In this document: positions 52,154-61,037 of the stretch, in pieces
Layout of the letters: every line of letters starts with the position of its first letter
How positions within the stretch are numbered: position 1 is the first letter of the stretch
Assembly: GCA_902492045.1 (NCBI GenBank)
Contig: CABUKB010000002.1
Span: 62,001-126,000, forward strand
Length of the DNA stretch: 64,000 bases
From: an uncultured Oscillospiraceae bacterium
Lineage (GTDB): Bacteria; Bacillota; Clostridia; Oscillospirales; Acutalibacteraceae
Direction: 5' to 3'
Position numbers and translations under genes: made by a program
The notes under the pieces: generated by a model
Told to the model about the DNA's origin: nothing
Seen by the model: the letters and a program-made list of their open reading frames with translations, nothing else
Databases searched by the model: none

Positions 52154-53224
52154 ATGGAGATCCGATTGCCGGTCGAACTCAATACCGCCGTAATCACAGA
52201 ATGCTGGGTTTTTGAGAAACTCGCCATGATTCAGGCATCGCCTTTTGGAGAGGATTGGCTGTCCACTCATTTCCAACTCTATATGGATCCCTATTATTCG
52301 TGTTATTTCGGGGATGGCGAAACCCATTATCCGTCGTCTTATTTTTGGGATATTCTGGCTTTTGAAGAAATGCCTCTCTTCGCCCTTTCGGAAGAAGAAC
52401 TTTTTTCACTCATTCTCCGCCATTTGCGAGAAGGCCGTTACGTCATGCTCATGATATGTCATGTAAGCGAAGAGCCGGACGGAACCGATTTTTTTCATGA
52501 GGCTCTTCTTTATGGATATGATGATGAAAAAAAGGTGTTTTTTGCCCCCCAACTGCAATCCACCAATCTGGTGGAACAAACGCTGTCATTCGACACTGTG
52601 CGCACCTCTCTGACCAAGCTGAAAGCCTATGTTCTTCAGGCGCCGCAGGATCGTATCCGCTGGGCCAAGGAATATCAATATCCGATAGGAACCATACGGA
52701 TCCGCACCGATTATGCTCCAAACCAGGTATACGACGCCCTGATGAAATTCATGCCTGAAATCTGGGGAAAAACCATCACCATAACCGAATTGGATCGGGA
52801 TATGCAGCCCTATGGGGAAAAAACCGCATATAAAGGACTCGGCTGCCTGTTTGGGCTGCGAGAAGCTATGCATAGAGAAATTCACGGAGAACCGTTGCCT
52901 CCAGAATTTATCGGTTTCCCACGAAATTTGAAAAAGATGTGGGAACACCGGCAGAATTTACTGGGCACGATGCGTTATGTAGTCAATCGTTGGAACATCC
53001 AGGACGAAACCATTCACGGACACGTTCAAAACTATGCCGTCTGTTGCGAGCGGTTTGAACGATGGGTCAGCATGGCGATAAAAGCGCAGATAACGGGACA
53101 GAGGGATCCGTATATTCAAATTTTGAAAGAAATTCCCGCGATTTATCAAGACGAGTTCTTTACATTGGCGGACTTCTATAATCAAAGTGCGTCCTGGTAC
53201 GCCGAAAATCAAACAAGACTCTAA
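52154..53224 (+). CDS. BtrH N-terminal-like protein, orphan
   Basis: 356-residue cytoplasmic protein. The first about 160 residues resemble the BtrH N-terminal domain (a C39-like papain fold seen in butirosin biosynthesis): a cysteine- and aromatic-rich start ending in FFHEALLYGYDDEKKVFFAPQL with the fold histidine, and a preceding CHVS strand. The C-terminal about 190 residues are mostly helical by composition and not recognised. No biosynthetic partner genes (NRPS, ACP, glycosyltransferase) are adjacent. ATG 52154 is seven bases after GGAGG. Own promoter and terminator, so monocistronic. Confidence 0.62.
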   Translation: MEIRLPVELNTAVITECWVFEKLAMIQASPFGEDWLSTHFQLYMDPYYSCYFGDGETHYPSSYFWDILAFEEMPLFALSEEELFSLILRHLREGRYVMLMICHVSEEPDGTDFFHEALLYGYDDEKKVFFAPQLQSTNLVEQTLSFDTVRTSLTKLKAYVLQAPQDRIRWAKEYQYPIGTIRIRTDYAPNQVYDALMKFMPEIWGKTITITELDRDMQPYGEKTAYKGLGCLFGLREAMHREIHGEPLPPEFIGFPRNLKKMWEHRQNLLGTMRYVVNRWNIQDETIHGHVQNYAVCCERFERWVSMAIKAQITGQRDPYIQILKEIPAIYQDEFFTLADFYNQSASWYAENQTRL

Positions 53225-53345
53225 TGATTCACATAACGGTTCTCTCGTTTGATGGAAACCATAAAAGCAGGCGACATCGCTTCTGTCAGAACCCGGTATC
53301 CGCACAACTTATTTTATAAAATCAGCATTGCATCTGGAAAAAACG

Positions 53346-53380
53346 AGCGGTGCAGGGGCACTTCCCCTACACCGCTTTTC
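53346..53380 (+). terminator. Terminator after the BtrH-like gene
   Basis: 13-bp stem AGCGGTG(C/T)AGGGG with its complement (53346-53358, 53364-53376; one mismatch) and TTTTCT. Confidence 0.8.
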
Positions 53381-53546
53381 TGTATATTTATAATAGCACG
53401 CCAATCCCAAGAAGTCAATATTGTGCTGTGACAAAAATTCCATTTTTATTTGGATCAAGGCTTGATGGTCGTACACCAAACTCTCTATTTTAGCGAGTTT
53501 TGCAACCTGTCCGCATAAGGGGATACCGTCATGGTGAAACGATACG

Positions 53547-53837
53547 ATGGGGTGTTCGGGTGGATGCAGAGCCTACAGGCAGGAGCCGGGACGCTTCCGG
53601 ATGAATGTGGGCTTCACCCCCGAAGCCATATTGGGCGTTGTATACGGGTGCCTGGACGCGGAGGGGCGGAGCAAGTGGGAGAATGCGCCGGACATGTACC
53701 CGGAGCAGCTGCACACGGAATCCACCATCCGGGGAGATAACATCAATGTGTCTGGTGACTTCCCTTGGTACAGTCCAAAAACGGGTGGTCTTGATTTATT
53801 CTGCGCTATACTTTTTGAAACGAGTCACAATGATTGA
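53547..53837 (+). other. Possible gene remnant in the gap 53.2-53.8 kb
   Basis: The 580 bases between the BtrH-like gene and the glycosylase stop hold the terminator above and one plausible coding fragment: MNVGFTPEAILGVVYGCLDAEGRSKWEN (from about 53601) and PEQLHTESTIRGDNIN. It looks like protein rather than antisense noise but has no ribosome site or recognised domain, and its frame ends in the foreign-looking AT-rich block. It may be a piece of a mobile-element gene. Confidence 0.3.
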
Positions 53838-54981
53838 ATTTTGCAAATCGTGACAAGCATCTTTCGACTTCTGATTCTATCTTCTTTACCGGCTTAATGT
53901 CATCTTCATACCATATATTTTTTACAATAAGCGTGTTTGTTTCCTTTTCTACAATTGCTTCTATGCGACCGATAAATCGCTCACCCATAATAATAGGTAA
54001 AACATAATGGCCGTATTTGCGTTTTATAACAGGTGTGTAAATTTCCCATGTATATTCAAATCCAAAAATAGCTTTTATGATTTTTCTATCCCACATAAAG
54101 CAATCTAAAGGAGCAATAAATTCACAACGCGGATCAAATTCCATGTTTTTTTGAACGATTTCCATAAGTGGCAAATCTTCAGAACGAAAATATAAAGTAT
54201 ATTTTACGTCTTCAACCGTAGTAGCAATAATACGTTCTTCTTCAAGCAATTCAGCGAATATTTTACTACGCAAATCTGTTTTCATTGGTGGGAGCGCATC
54301 GGACGGATGATTCCATAAAAATCCGACTGCGCCTATAAACCGCAACACGCGCCATTTTAAGTAATCCATTTCATCCGGAAATGGTTCCGGTGCGGATAAT
54401 ATTTTCTCCGGTATGTATTTTTCTGCAAGATCATAATATTTTCGTGTACCTTTTTTATGATGGATAATTAAGTCCCCAGCGCCATATAGCTGCTCTAACA
54501 CAGAAGCTGAAAGATTCTTTCCGCTGCTCCATACAACATGGGAGCGCCATTGAAAATCGCTTTCCAGTTTTATATCATCGGGACAAACAACACCTTTTTC
54601 CCTAATAATAGCGAGGGTTTTCTCCATCAATACTTTAAGCTCAGGGTGTACTATCGCGCGTTGACGAGCCCAATTTCGGCTTCGGGTAAAATAAGGCCAA
54701 TCATCTGTAAGAATGATAGCGGTGTTCTTATCAGGATAATCCAATAATAACCGGTCTTCATACAATAATTTATAAAGCATTTCTTTTGTAAAATCTTTGA
54801 CTCGTGATTGTAATGTTAATTCGGCATTTTTCCCACATATGTCAATAGGGTCATATTGTATGCATCCAACTTGCCGGACAAAATCAAGTACGCCTTGCTT
54901 ACCAACGAATTTATATTCGCCTAACAAGCCGTGTTTAAGCAGTAAAAATCGCCTTGCCTGACAGTTTGTAATAAATATCAT
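53806..54981 (-). CDS. YcaQ/AlkX family DNA glycosylase-like protein
   Basis: 391-residue winged-helix protein of the HTH_42 family (PF06224), which includes the AlkZ and YcaQ/AlkX interstrand cross-link glycosylases. It has the catalytic QXD motif (GCIQYDPID, Q42 and D44) of the AlkX branch, and the late FIAPLDCFMWDRK motif. ATG 54981 follows GGAGG by nine bases; the frame is open to 55107. Codon use and base composition are much more AT-rich than the main chromosome genes, suggesting acquisition. Confidence 0.85.
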   Translation of the reverse strand: MIFITNCQARRFLLLKHGLLGEYKFVGKQGVLDFVRQVGCIQYDPIDICGKNAELTLQSRVKDFTKEMLYKLLYEDRLLLDYPDKNTAIILTDDWPYFTRSRNWARQRAIVHPELKVLMEKTLAIIREKGVVCPDDIKLESDFQWRSHVVWSSGKNLSASVLEQLYGAGDLIIHHKKGTRKYYDLAEKYIPEKILSAPEPFPDEMDYLKWRVLRFIGAVGFLWNHPSDALPPMKTDLRSKIFAELLEEERIIATTVEDVKYTLYFRSEDLPLMEIVQKNMEFDPRCEFIAPLDCFMWDRKIIKAIFGFEYTWEIYTPVIKRKYGHYVLPIIMGERFIGRIEAIVEKETNTLIVKNIWYEDDIKPVKKIESEVERCLSRFAKFNHCDSFQKV

Positions 54982-55112
54982 GCGGAAAAACCTCCAAACA
55001 TTTTTCATTTTTTGAAGAACAGATATGCATAATTTGGTGAATCTAGTATGCCCAAAAATTATGCATACGTCAACCGCAAAGCACAACAAATTTCGTAGTG
55101 GAATCAACTATA

Positions 55113-55913
55113 TTACATCGCATATCGAATCGTCCAAGGACATATTGTCATACATTTTAAGCATGTTTCACATTGAAACACATCAAGCAGCGATTCTCTC
55201 AGTATACCCATTTCCCACGTGGTTCCATGAATGGTGGAAGTTGGGCAAATTGTTTTGCATTGATTACACGTTCCACATTGAGGCAACATTTGCTTTGTCT
55301 GTTCCGTAGGTAAGGGTATATCTGTTAATACAGTACAAATGCTTAATGCACATCCAAAGTTTTCCGTTATCAACAACCCGTTTTTTCCTATCCAGCCTAT
55401 TCCTGCTAAACAAGCAATCGTTTTATGTGGTAAGAGTGATATATAACGAGCTTCGTCATAACTTAATGTCCGCTTTAGCGCATTTTCAGACATGGAATAA
55501 GCTCGAAATCCCATATCTTTAATAAAATCAGCTATTTCATCTGCATACTGGTCGGTTCTGTGTTCCGTATCCGAAAAATGGTCGTGATCGGGGCGTTGAC
55601 TATTTATTGCCTCTGTAACAAATTTTTTACTTAACGCAATGCCGAAGATTATTGCTGCATTCGGAGGCTTACTGGAATTCCAAGGAAGATGAAGTGAATA
55701 TTGATCGGCTAAAGCGTCAAAACAAATGGTAGAAATATCTACAAATTTATAAAAAGAAAGATTCCGGCAACCCAACTCACTTTTCAATCGTGATATTAAA
55801 TCATTCATGGTATATAATGTACAATCATATCCTTGGGCAACCATTTCATCAAATAAATGTAAAAAAGGCTTTATATGGCTTTCTTGATAGAATAAAAATA
55901 TCACTGCACGCAA
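55113..55913 (-). CDS. 4Fe-4S double-cluster protein, QueG-like
   Basis: 266-residue protein resembling the C-terminal part of epoxyqueuosine reductase. It has AGIGWIGKNGLLI and two CX2CX2CX3CP groups (CGTCNQCKTICP and CETCLKCMTICP). The N-terminal half (KPPNAAIIFGIALSKKFV and a DHDHFSDTEHRTDQYADEIADFIK region) has no cobalamin motif that I recognise. The TTG at 55913 is nine bases after AAGGAG. It lies 1.6 kb from queA but in a different base-composition block. Function as queuosine enzyme is unproven; other redox roles are equally likely. Confidence 0.75.
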   Translation of the reverse strand: MRAVIFLFYQESHIKPFLHLFDEMVAQGYDCTLYTMNDLISRLKSELGCRNLSFYKFVDISTICFDALADQYSLHLPWNSSKPPNAAIIFGIALSKKFVTEAINSQRPDHDHFSDTEHRTDQYADEIADFIKDMGFRAYSMSENALKRTLSYDEARYISLLPHKTIACLAGIGWIGKNGLLITENFGCALSICTVLTDIPLPTEQTKQMLPQCGTCNQCKTICPTSTIHGTTWEMGILRESLLDVFQCETCLKCMTICPWTIRYAM

Positions 55914-55972
55914 AACATACCTCTCCTTGAACAAAACTATGAAACATCAACAAAATTTTTGATAAAAATAAG

Positions 55973-55996
55973 AATCCTACGACTTGTCGTAGGATT
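55973..55996. terminator. Terminator-like hairpin upstream of the Fe-S gene
   Basis: 10-bp stem AATCCTACGA with its complement (55973-55982, 55987-55996) followed by TTTTAT; reading minus, it could end the RidA transcript. Confidence 0.6.
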
Positions 55997-56080
55997 TTTA
56001 TCTCGACTCGCTTCGTTCGTAAGCTGAACCAAACAACGTTTTTAATATCAAACTATTGCCAATTCAACGGAACACATACA

Positions 56081-56443
56081 CTATTTTTGTGGTTTATACG
56101 CAACGCCATCCATTTGACACAAACATTCTGAATCAATAAAATCACTTGTTAACGTCATTCTAGCCGGGAAACAACCTTTATCAAAATACTCAAAAAAAAC
56201 ATCGGCTGCAGCATCAAATTCTGACAAATCTTTCAAGTATAAATTTATTTGGACCATGTCGTTAAGTGTTGCTCCAACTGAACTTAACGTGTTCTTCATT
56301 CTTTCAAAAACTGCTCTCATTTGATGAGTAATATCTTGTTTGTCAAATCCCCCTGTATGATGTGCCAAATAAATAAAGTCTCCCGCAATTACACAAGACG
56401 AGCATGTCTCATCCCCACAATGAGTAGGAATTTTTTTTAACAT
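56081..56443 (-). CDS. Rid family protein (RidA-like)
   Basis: 120-residue protein of the RidA/YjgF family, whose members often deaminate reactive enamine/imine intermediates of PLP enzymes. It has the family features THCGDETCSSCVIAGDFIYLAHHTGG and RMKNTLSSVGATLNDMVQINLYLKD. The arginine region is FPARMTLTSDF; the classic RIDA active arginine (R105 type) corresponds here to R95 within that segment. ATG follows AGAAGGGGG. Extra cysteines near the N-terminus are unusual. AT-rich block. Confidence 0.85.
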   Translation of the reverse strand: MLKKIPTHCGDETCSSCVIAGDFIYLAHHTGGFDKQDITHQMRAVFERMKNTLSSVGATLNDMVQINLYLKDLSEFDAAADVFFEYFDKGCFPARMTLTSDFIDSECLCQMDGVAYKPQK

Positions 56444-56602
56444 TTTGAAACCCCCTTCTGACTTTTAATATAAAAAATTATTTAAAAGAACTAGGAAAAA
56501 GAATATTCTTTTTTAACTAAAAATAATATACCATGTAAAAGAATAATTGTCAATTCAGCCACCTGTAAAACAGTAAGAAACTAGTTATTCTTTATACGCT
56601 CA

Positions 56603-57113
56603 CTATACTCCCCCAATCGAAAAAATTTTCATGAATTTAAAAAATTTCATGTCAGAGATTGAAGAATTTTCTCTTCCATTACTATAATTTTGTTTTAAAT
56701 ATTTAAATATATCCTTCTTTACTTTATTAATTGATAATTCTGTCATAAAAGCCATTTTTAAAAATAATCTGTGAACATTACACCAAGCGATATAATTGTT
56801 CTTTGAATATTCTAATGCGCTCTCTATTTTTAGTCTATCACAATTCTTTTGTAACTCACTTAATATCAATTCTAATACACCAATTATAAAGTGTTTTCCA
56901 AAAAACTGCAGATCTTTCAGCTATTGGGTTATTGGATGACGTAACACTTTTTACTTGCTCAGCAATAACTTTCCCGCCAATTTCCACAGCCACATCATCC
57001 AGTTTCTCAACGCTGACAACACGGTCATCAACTGAAATTAGTTCATAGAGCATATGCCTCACTTGAAGCAGATACCCTTGCAGTTTATCAGGAACCAGCG
57101 TCTTGTTTGACAT
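56603..57113 (-). pseudogene. Broken Cap4-like dsDNA nuclease gene
   Basis: Two frames in series. The first (57113-56856, 85 codons, GGAGG before the ATG) reads KLQGYLLQVRHMLYELISVDDRVV, VEKLDDVAVE and AEQVKS, matching the N-terminal nuclease part of the DUF4297/Cap4 type with E36, D39 or D40 and the QXK (Q53, K55) of a PD-(D/E)XK site. It stops after LYNWCIRIDIK. The neighbouring frame continues from about 56890 (VLELILSELQKNCDRLKIESALEYSKNN) to a stop at 56603. One base shift joins them. Even joined, the product would be near 170 residues and lacks a sensor domain such as SAVED, so it is a decayed anti-phage gene. Confidence 0.55.
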
Positions 57114-57524
57114 ATACACTCCTCCCATTCTTCTATCATGGTCTCTAAACCGTTATATTTAATTAAATGATTTTCTTATAGACCACCCTTAAGTATTTCA
57201 CGGATAATACTACGATCTTCCACATATTTCCACCCCTATTAACTCTTTTTAGCAGCTCATCAATTCCCCGAAGCTAATAATTCTAACCTATAATATACTT
57301 GTACATTGCTCAATTCAAATTGAATAAAAATTTACAATAATGCATGTTTATTTTCCGCTTCTGCCTTTCCCAACTCTTGCAAGAGTTGGGGGTGAAAACG
57401 GCCTTTTTTACCGATTCAGGCCCAAAAACACCCAAATAGTTGTTTTTCAAATCAGACGTCAAAAACCCGCAAAAGCCCAGGTTTACTGCGCCTTTGCGGG
57501 TCCTTTTCCGCTTTGAATTTTTAC
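57114..57524. other. Gene-free AT-rich stretch before queA
   Basis: 411 bases without a supported gene. It holds a 22-base perfect palindrome at 57369-57390 and the queA terminator at 57461-57501. A minus-strand frame of 72 codons (57310-57528) crosses the terminator and is not supported. Confidence 0.55.
57461..57501 (-). terminator. queA terminator
   Basis: Imperfect GC stem (ACCCGCAAAAG at 57465-57475 with CTTTGCGGGT at 57492-57501), read on the minus strand and followed by TTTTT at 57465-57461. Confidence 0.75.
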
Positions 57525-58550
57525 TCACACCACGAGCATTGCATCCCCAAAACTATAAAACCGGTATCTGTTTTCCACGGCATGTCGATAGGCTCTCATC
57601 GTGTGTTCCCTTCCCGCAAAGGCGCTCACCAACATAATCAGGGTGCTTTCCGGCAAATGAAAATTGGTGATCAGCCCATCAATCAGTTGAAACGTATAAC
57701 CGGGATAGATAAAAATGTTGGTCCACCCCTCGCCTGGTTCTACCCGCCCATCGGTCAGGCCAACGCTTTCCAGAGTACGGCAACTGGTGGTTCCCACCGC
57801 GATAATACGGCCTCCTCTCTGACGGGTACGATTGATCCGGTCGGCCGCTTCCTTCGACAGTTCGTAATGCTCTGCGTGCATTTTATGTTCTGTAATGTCT
57901 TCTACCTTTACAGGCCGGAAGGTGCCCAATCCCACATGCAGGGTAACAAAAGCCGTATCCACGCCCCTGAGCCGGAGACTGTCGAGCAGTTCGGGCGTGA
58001 AGTGCAACCCGGCCGTAGGTGCCGCCGCGGAACCCGGCTCCCGGGAATAGACCGTTTGGTACCGCTCCTTATCCTTTATTTGTGTTTTGATATAATGAGG
58101 AAGCGGCATCTGTCCAGCCTGCTCGAGCACCGTGTAGAAATTCCCCTGATAATCAAAGCGTACCAGCCGGTTTCCCCCTTCCAAAATTTCCAAAATTTCA
58201 GCCTCCAGGATTCCCTCTCCAAACCGTAGACGGTCACCCGGCTTTGCCCGGCGTCCGGGACCTGCCAAAACCTCCCATCGGTCCTTCCCTTTCGGCGTGA
58301 GAAGCAGCAGTTCCACCGCCGCGCCGGTCCCGCATTTTTCCCCGTAAAGCCGGGCGGGAAGTACCCGGCTGTCATTGAGAACGAGACAATCTCCCTCCCG
58401 CAGATAATCAAGCAGATCGTAAAAATGACGGTCTTCAAGCACACCTGTTTTGCGGTCCATCACCAGTAGGCGGGAATGATCGCGCGGTTCGACCGGTTCC
58501 TGAGCGATTCTGTCCTCGGGAAGATCATAATAAAAGTCCTGTTTTTTCAT
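57525..58550 (-). CDS. queA: S-adenosylmethionine:tRNA ribosyltransferase-isomerase
   Basis: Makes epoxyqueuosine from preQ1-modified tRNA. The 341-residue protein has the family opening DFYYDLPEDRIAQEPVEPRDHSRLLV, then SRVLPARLYG, TAGLHFTPELL and FITNFHLPESTLIMLVSAFAG. ATG 58550 follows AGAAGGA; the frame is open to 58616. Other queuosine genes (tgt, queG) are not adjacent apart from the unproven QueG-like Fe-S gene. Confidence 0.95.
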   Translation of the reverse strand: MKKQDFYYDLPEDRIAQEPVEPRDHSRLLVMDRKTGVLEDRHFYDLLDYLREGDCLVLNDSRVLPARLYGEKCGTGAAVELLLLTPKGKDRWEVLAGPGRRAKPGDRLRFGEGILEAEILEILEGGNRLVRFDYQGNFYTVLEQAGQMPLPHYIKTQIKDKERYQTVYSREPGSAAAPTAGLHFTPELLDSLRLRGVDTAFVTLHVGLGTFRPVKVEDITEHKMHAEHYELSKEAADRINRTRQRGGRIIAVGTTSCRTLESVGLTDGRVEPGEGWTNIFIYPGYTFQLIDGLITNFHLPESTLIMLVSAFAGREHTMRAYRHAVENRYRFYSFGDAMLVV

Positions 58551-58609
58551 ACAAATAGCCTGTCCTTCTGATAAATTTCGTAGATCTAGCAAAAAGTCCG
58601 CGCCATTGA

Positions 58610-58638
58610 TTGACAAGGCGATAAGTGAATGTTACAAT
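58610..58638 (+). promoter_or_regulatory. Promoter of the lysine biosynthesis operon
   Basis: TTGACA (58610-58615), 17-base spacer, TACAAT (58633-58638). Confidence 0.8.
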
Positions 58639-58644
58639 AAGAAC

Positions 58645-58912
58645 ACCTACATGCCAAGTGAATATACTGAATAGAGGTGCGTCGGCACATCAGTATCCCT
58701 CGGGAGACACCGGGTCTTTGACCGTGGGAAAAAGGGTGCGACGCCGAAGATGCCCGTCTTCCGGCCGGCAGGACATCTGGCTTTGCAGTGAAGAACTGTA
58801 AGGTTGTCATCATATTTATGATGGAGCGCTATTCACCCGCAAACGGCAGTGTCTTTGCGGACAATGCATCTATTATAAGACGATGACAACCGGTTTTCAA
58901 CCGGTTTTTTCT
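58645..58912 (+). ncRNA. Lysine riboswitch
   Basis: L-box leader that should shut off lysine synthesis when lysine is high. Conserved pieces: GAGGTGC (58674-58680), CAGTATCCC, GGAGACACCGGG, GGGTGCGACGCCGAAG (58734-58749) and CTGGCTTTGCAGTG near 58777-58790. The expression platform is clear: GGTTGTCATC (58802-58811) can pair with GATGACAACC (58882-58891) as an antiterminator, while the latter overlaps the terminator stem AACCGG/CCGGTT (58888-58893, 58901-58906) followed by TTTTTT. The following genes asd, dapA and dapB agree. Confidence 0.93.
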
Positions 58913-58992
58913 TATTCCGGCGATTTTGCTCGGCATGTGGCTCACCCTGATGAGGGGTGAAGTATCCGCCTCGGCGGAAAGGAGTTTTTCCC

Positions 58993-60069
58993 ATGAAGAA
59001 GCATCGCGTCGGCATCATTGGTTGCACAGGCATGGTAGGACAGCGGTTTGCCACCCTGTTGGCGGAGCACCCGTGGTTTGAGGTTACAGCCTTGGCTGCA
59101 AGCCCCCGTTCTGCCGGAAAAACGTATCGGGAAGCGTTGGGCAGCCGTTGGGCGATGAAAACGCCGGTACCCGCTTCCCTGGAAAATATGACGGTGCAGG
59201 ACGCTTCCCAAGTTGAAAAAGTCGCGTCGATGGTGGATTTTGTATTCTGCGCGGTGGATATGCCCAAATCCGAAATCAAAGTGCTGGAGGACGCCTACGC
59301 CAGGGCCGAATGTCCGGTGATCTCCAACAACAGCGCCCACCGCTCAACACCCGATGTTCCCATGATGATTCCCGAACTCAATGCCGACCACGCCGCCGTG
59401 ATTCCTTTTCAGCGGAAACGCCTCGGCACCAAGCGGGGATTTGTGGCGGTCAAATCCAACTGTTCCCTCCAAAGTTATGTTCCCGCCCTCTTTCCTCTTT
59501 CCGGATTTGGAGTGGAAAAAGTGCTCGTCTGTACCTATCAGGCGATCTCCGGCGCTGGAAAAACCTTTGAACGATGGCCGGAGATGGTGGACAACGTCAT
59601 CCCCTATATCGGCGGAGAAGAAGAAAAGTCGGAGCAGGAGCCTCTGAAAATTTGGGGGAAACTCGAAAACGGTGTGATTACGCCTGCAAAGTCCCCTGCC
59701 TTTACGGCGCAGTGCCTGCGGGTGCCGGTTTCCGACGGTCATTTCGCCGCTGTGTACTGTTCTTTTGCCAATAAGCCCTCGAAAGAGGAGATCTTGGGTA
59801 GTTGGAAAACCTATAAAGGCCGGCCCCAGGAATTGGCGCTTCCCAGCGCGCCCAAGCAATTCCTCCATTATTTTGAGGAGGATAACATGCCTCAGACCCG
59901 TCTGCACCGCGATCTCGAAAAGGGCATGGCGATCTCTCTGGGCCGCCTGCGCGAGGATACTCAGTACGATTATAAATTTGTCGGTCTGTCCCACAACACC
60001 CTCCGGGGCGCCGCCGGCGGCGCTGTCCTGATGGCGGAACTGCTCTGTGCCGAGGGATACCTAGACTGA
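58993..60069 (+). CDS. asd: Aspartate-semialdehyde dehydrogenase
   Basis: Second step of the aspartate family pathway, making aspartate semialdehyde. The 358-residue protein has the NADP motif GIIGCTGMVGQRF and the active-site cysteine in KSNCSLQSYVPALFPL. ATG 58993 is preceded by AAAGGAG. First gene of the riboswitch operon. It belongs to the longer yeast/archaeal-type branch common in Clostridia (NNSAHRSTPDVPMMIPE). Confidence 0.96.
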   Translation: MKKHRVGIIGCTGMVGQRFATLLAEHPWFEVTALAASPRSAGKTYREALGSRWAMKTPVPASLENMTVQDASQVEKVASMVDFVFCAVDMPKSEIKVLEDAYARAECPVISNNSAHRSTPDVPMMIPELNADHAAVIPFQRKRLGTKRGFVAVKSNCSLQSYVPALFPLSGFGVEKVLVCTYQAISGAGKTFERWPEMVDNVIPYIGGEEEKSEQEPLKIWGKLENGVITPAKSPAFTAQCLRVPVSDGHFAAVYCSFANKPSKEEILGSWKTYKGRPQELALPSAPKQFLHYFEEDNMPQTRLHRDLEKGMAISLGRLREDTQYDYKFVGLSHNTLRGAAGGAVLMAELLCAEGYLD

Positions 60070-60100
60070 CCGCATCAATATTTGAATGGGGGCTTCGAAT

Positions 60101-60988
60101 ATGAGTAAGCAGACCATTTTCACCGGCTCCGGTGTGGCCATTGTCACCCCGATGAATGCCGATGGCAGCGTCAACTATGCGAAGTATCGGGAACTGATCG
60201 AGTGGCAGATTCAAAATGGCACCGATGCGATCATCGCCTGCGGCACCACCGGGGAATCTTCCACCCTCACCCATGAAGAACATACCGAGGTCATCCGCAC
60301 CGCTGTCGAGCAGACTGCCGGCCGGATCCCGGTTATTTCCGGAACCGGCTCCAACGACACGGCCTATTGCATCGAATTATCCCGGGAGGCGGAAAGGCTG
60401 GGAGCGGATGCCCTGCTGCTGGTCTCGCCGTATTACAACAAAACTTCCCAACGCGGCCTGGTAGCCCATTACACGGCTGTAGCCGACGCTGTCCGTCTGC
60501 CCATCGTTCTCTATAACGTCCCCTCCCGAACCGGGGTGGATATCAAACCCGAGACCATTGCCGCTTTGTCGAAGCATCCCCGCATCGTGGCGGTCAAGGA
60601 AGCCAACGGCAATATTTCCGCCGCGGCACAGGTAGCCGCCCTGTGCGATATCGACATTTATTCCGGAAACGATGACCAGATCGTGCCGCTTCTCTCCCTG
60701 GGCGGCAAGGGCGTCATCTCCGTCATGGCGAATATTGAACCGCGCCGAACACACGATATCGTTGCCAAATGGCTGGCTGGAGACGTGGAAGGCAGTCGCG
60801 CTTTACAGCTTGAACTGCTGGAATTGGCCAATGCCATGTTTATGGATGTCAACCCCATTCCTGTCAAAGAGGCTATGAATCAAATGGGATGGGACGTGGG
60901 CGAATGCCGCCTGCCCTTGTATGGCATGGACAGCACGGCCAAAGACAAACTCACCTCCGTGCTTCAAAAATACCGCCTCATAAAATAA
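60101..60988 (+). CDS. dapA: 4-hydroxy-tetrahydrodipicolinate synthase
   Basis: Condenses aspartate semialdehyde with pyruvate, committing to lysine and dipicolinate synthesis. The 295-residue TIM-barrel protein has GVAIVTPM, CGTTGESSTLTHEEH, SPYYNKTSQRGL (tyrosine) and the Schiff-base lysine in IVAVKEANGN. ATG 60101 follows TGGGGGC. Second gene of the operon. Confidence 0.96.
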   Translation: MSKQTIFTGSGVAIVTPMNADGSVNYAKYRELIEWQIQNGTDAIIACGTTGESSTLTHEEHTEVIRTAVEQTAGRIPVISGTGSNDTAYCIELSREAERLGADALLLVSPYYNKTSQRGLVAHYTAVADAVRLPIVLYNVPSRTGVDIKPETIAALSKHPRIVAVKEANGNISAAAQVAALCDIDIYSGNDDQIVPLLSLGGKGVISVMANIEPRRTHDIVAKWLAGDVEGSRALQLELLELANAMFMDVNPIPVKEAMNQMGWDVGECRLPLYGMDSTAKDKLTSVLQKYRLIK

Positions 60989-61037
60989 GGCCGAGCGGAT
61001 GGTTTCTGCCGGAATGGAAAGAGAAAGGATGTCCCAA

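Noticed and set aside
57310..57528. A 72-codon minus-strand ORF after queA
   Set aside because: Runs across the queA terminator hairpin, with no ribosome site or recognised domain.
55113..58550. A queuosine operon made of queA and the QueG-like gene
   Set aside because: They differ in base composition and are separated by RidA and a pseudogene, and the Fe-S protein lacks a clear match to the N-terminal half of QueG.
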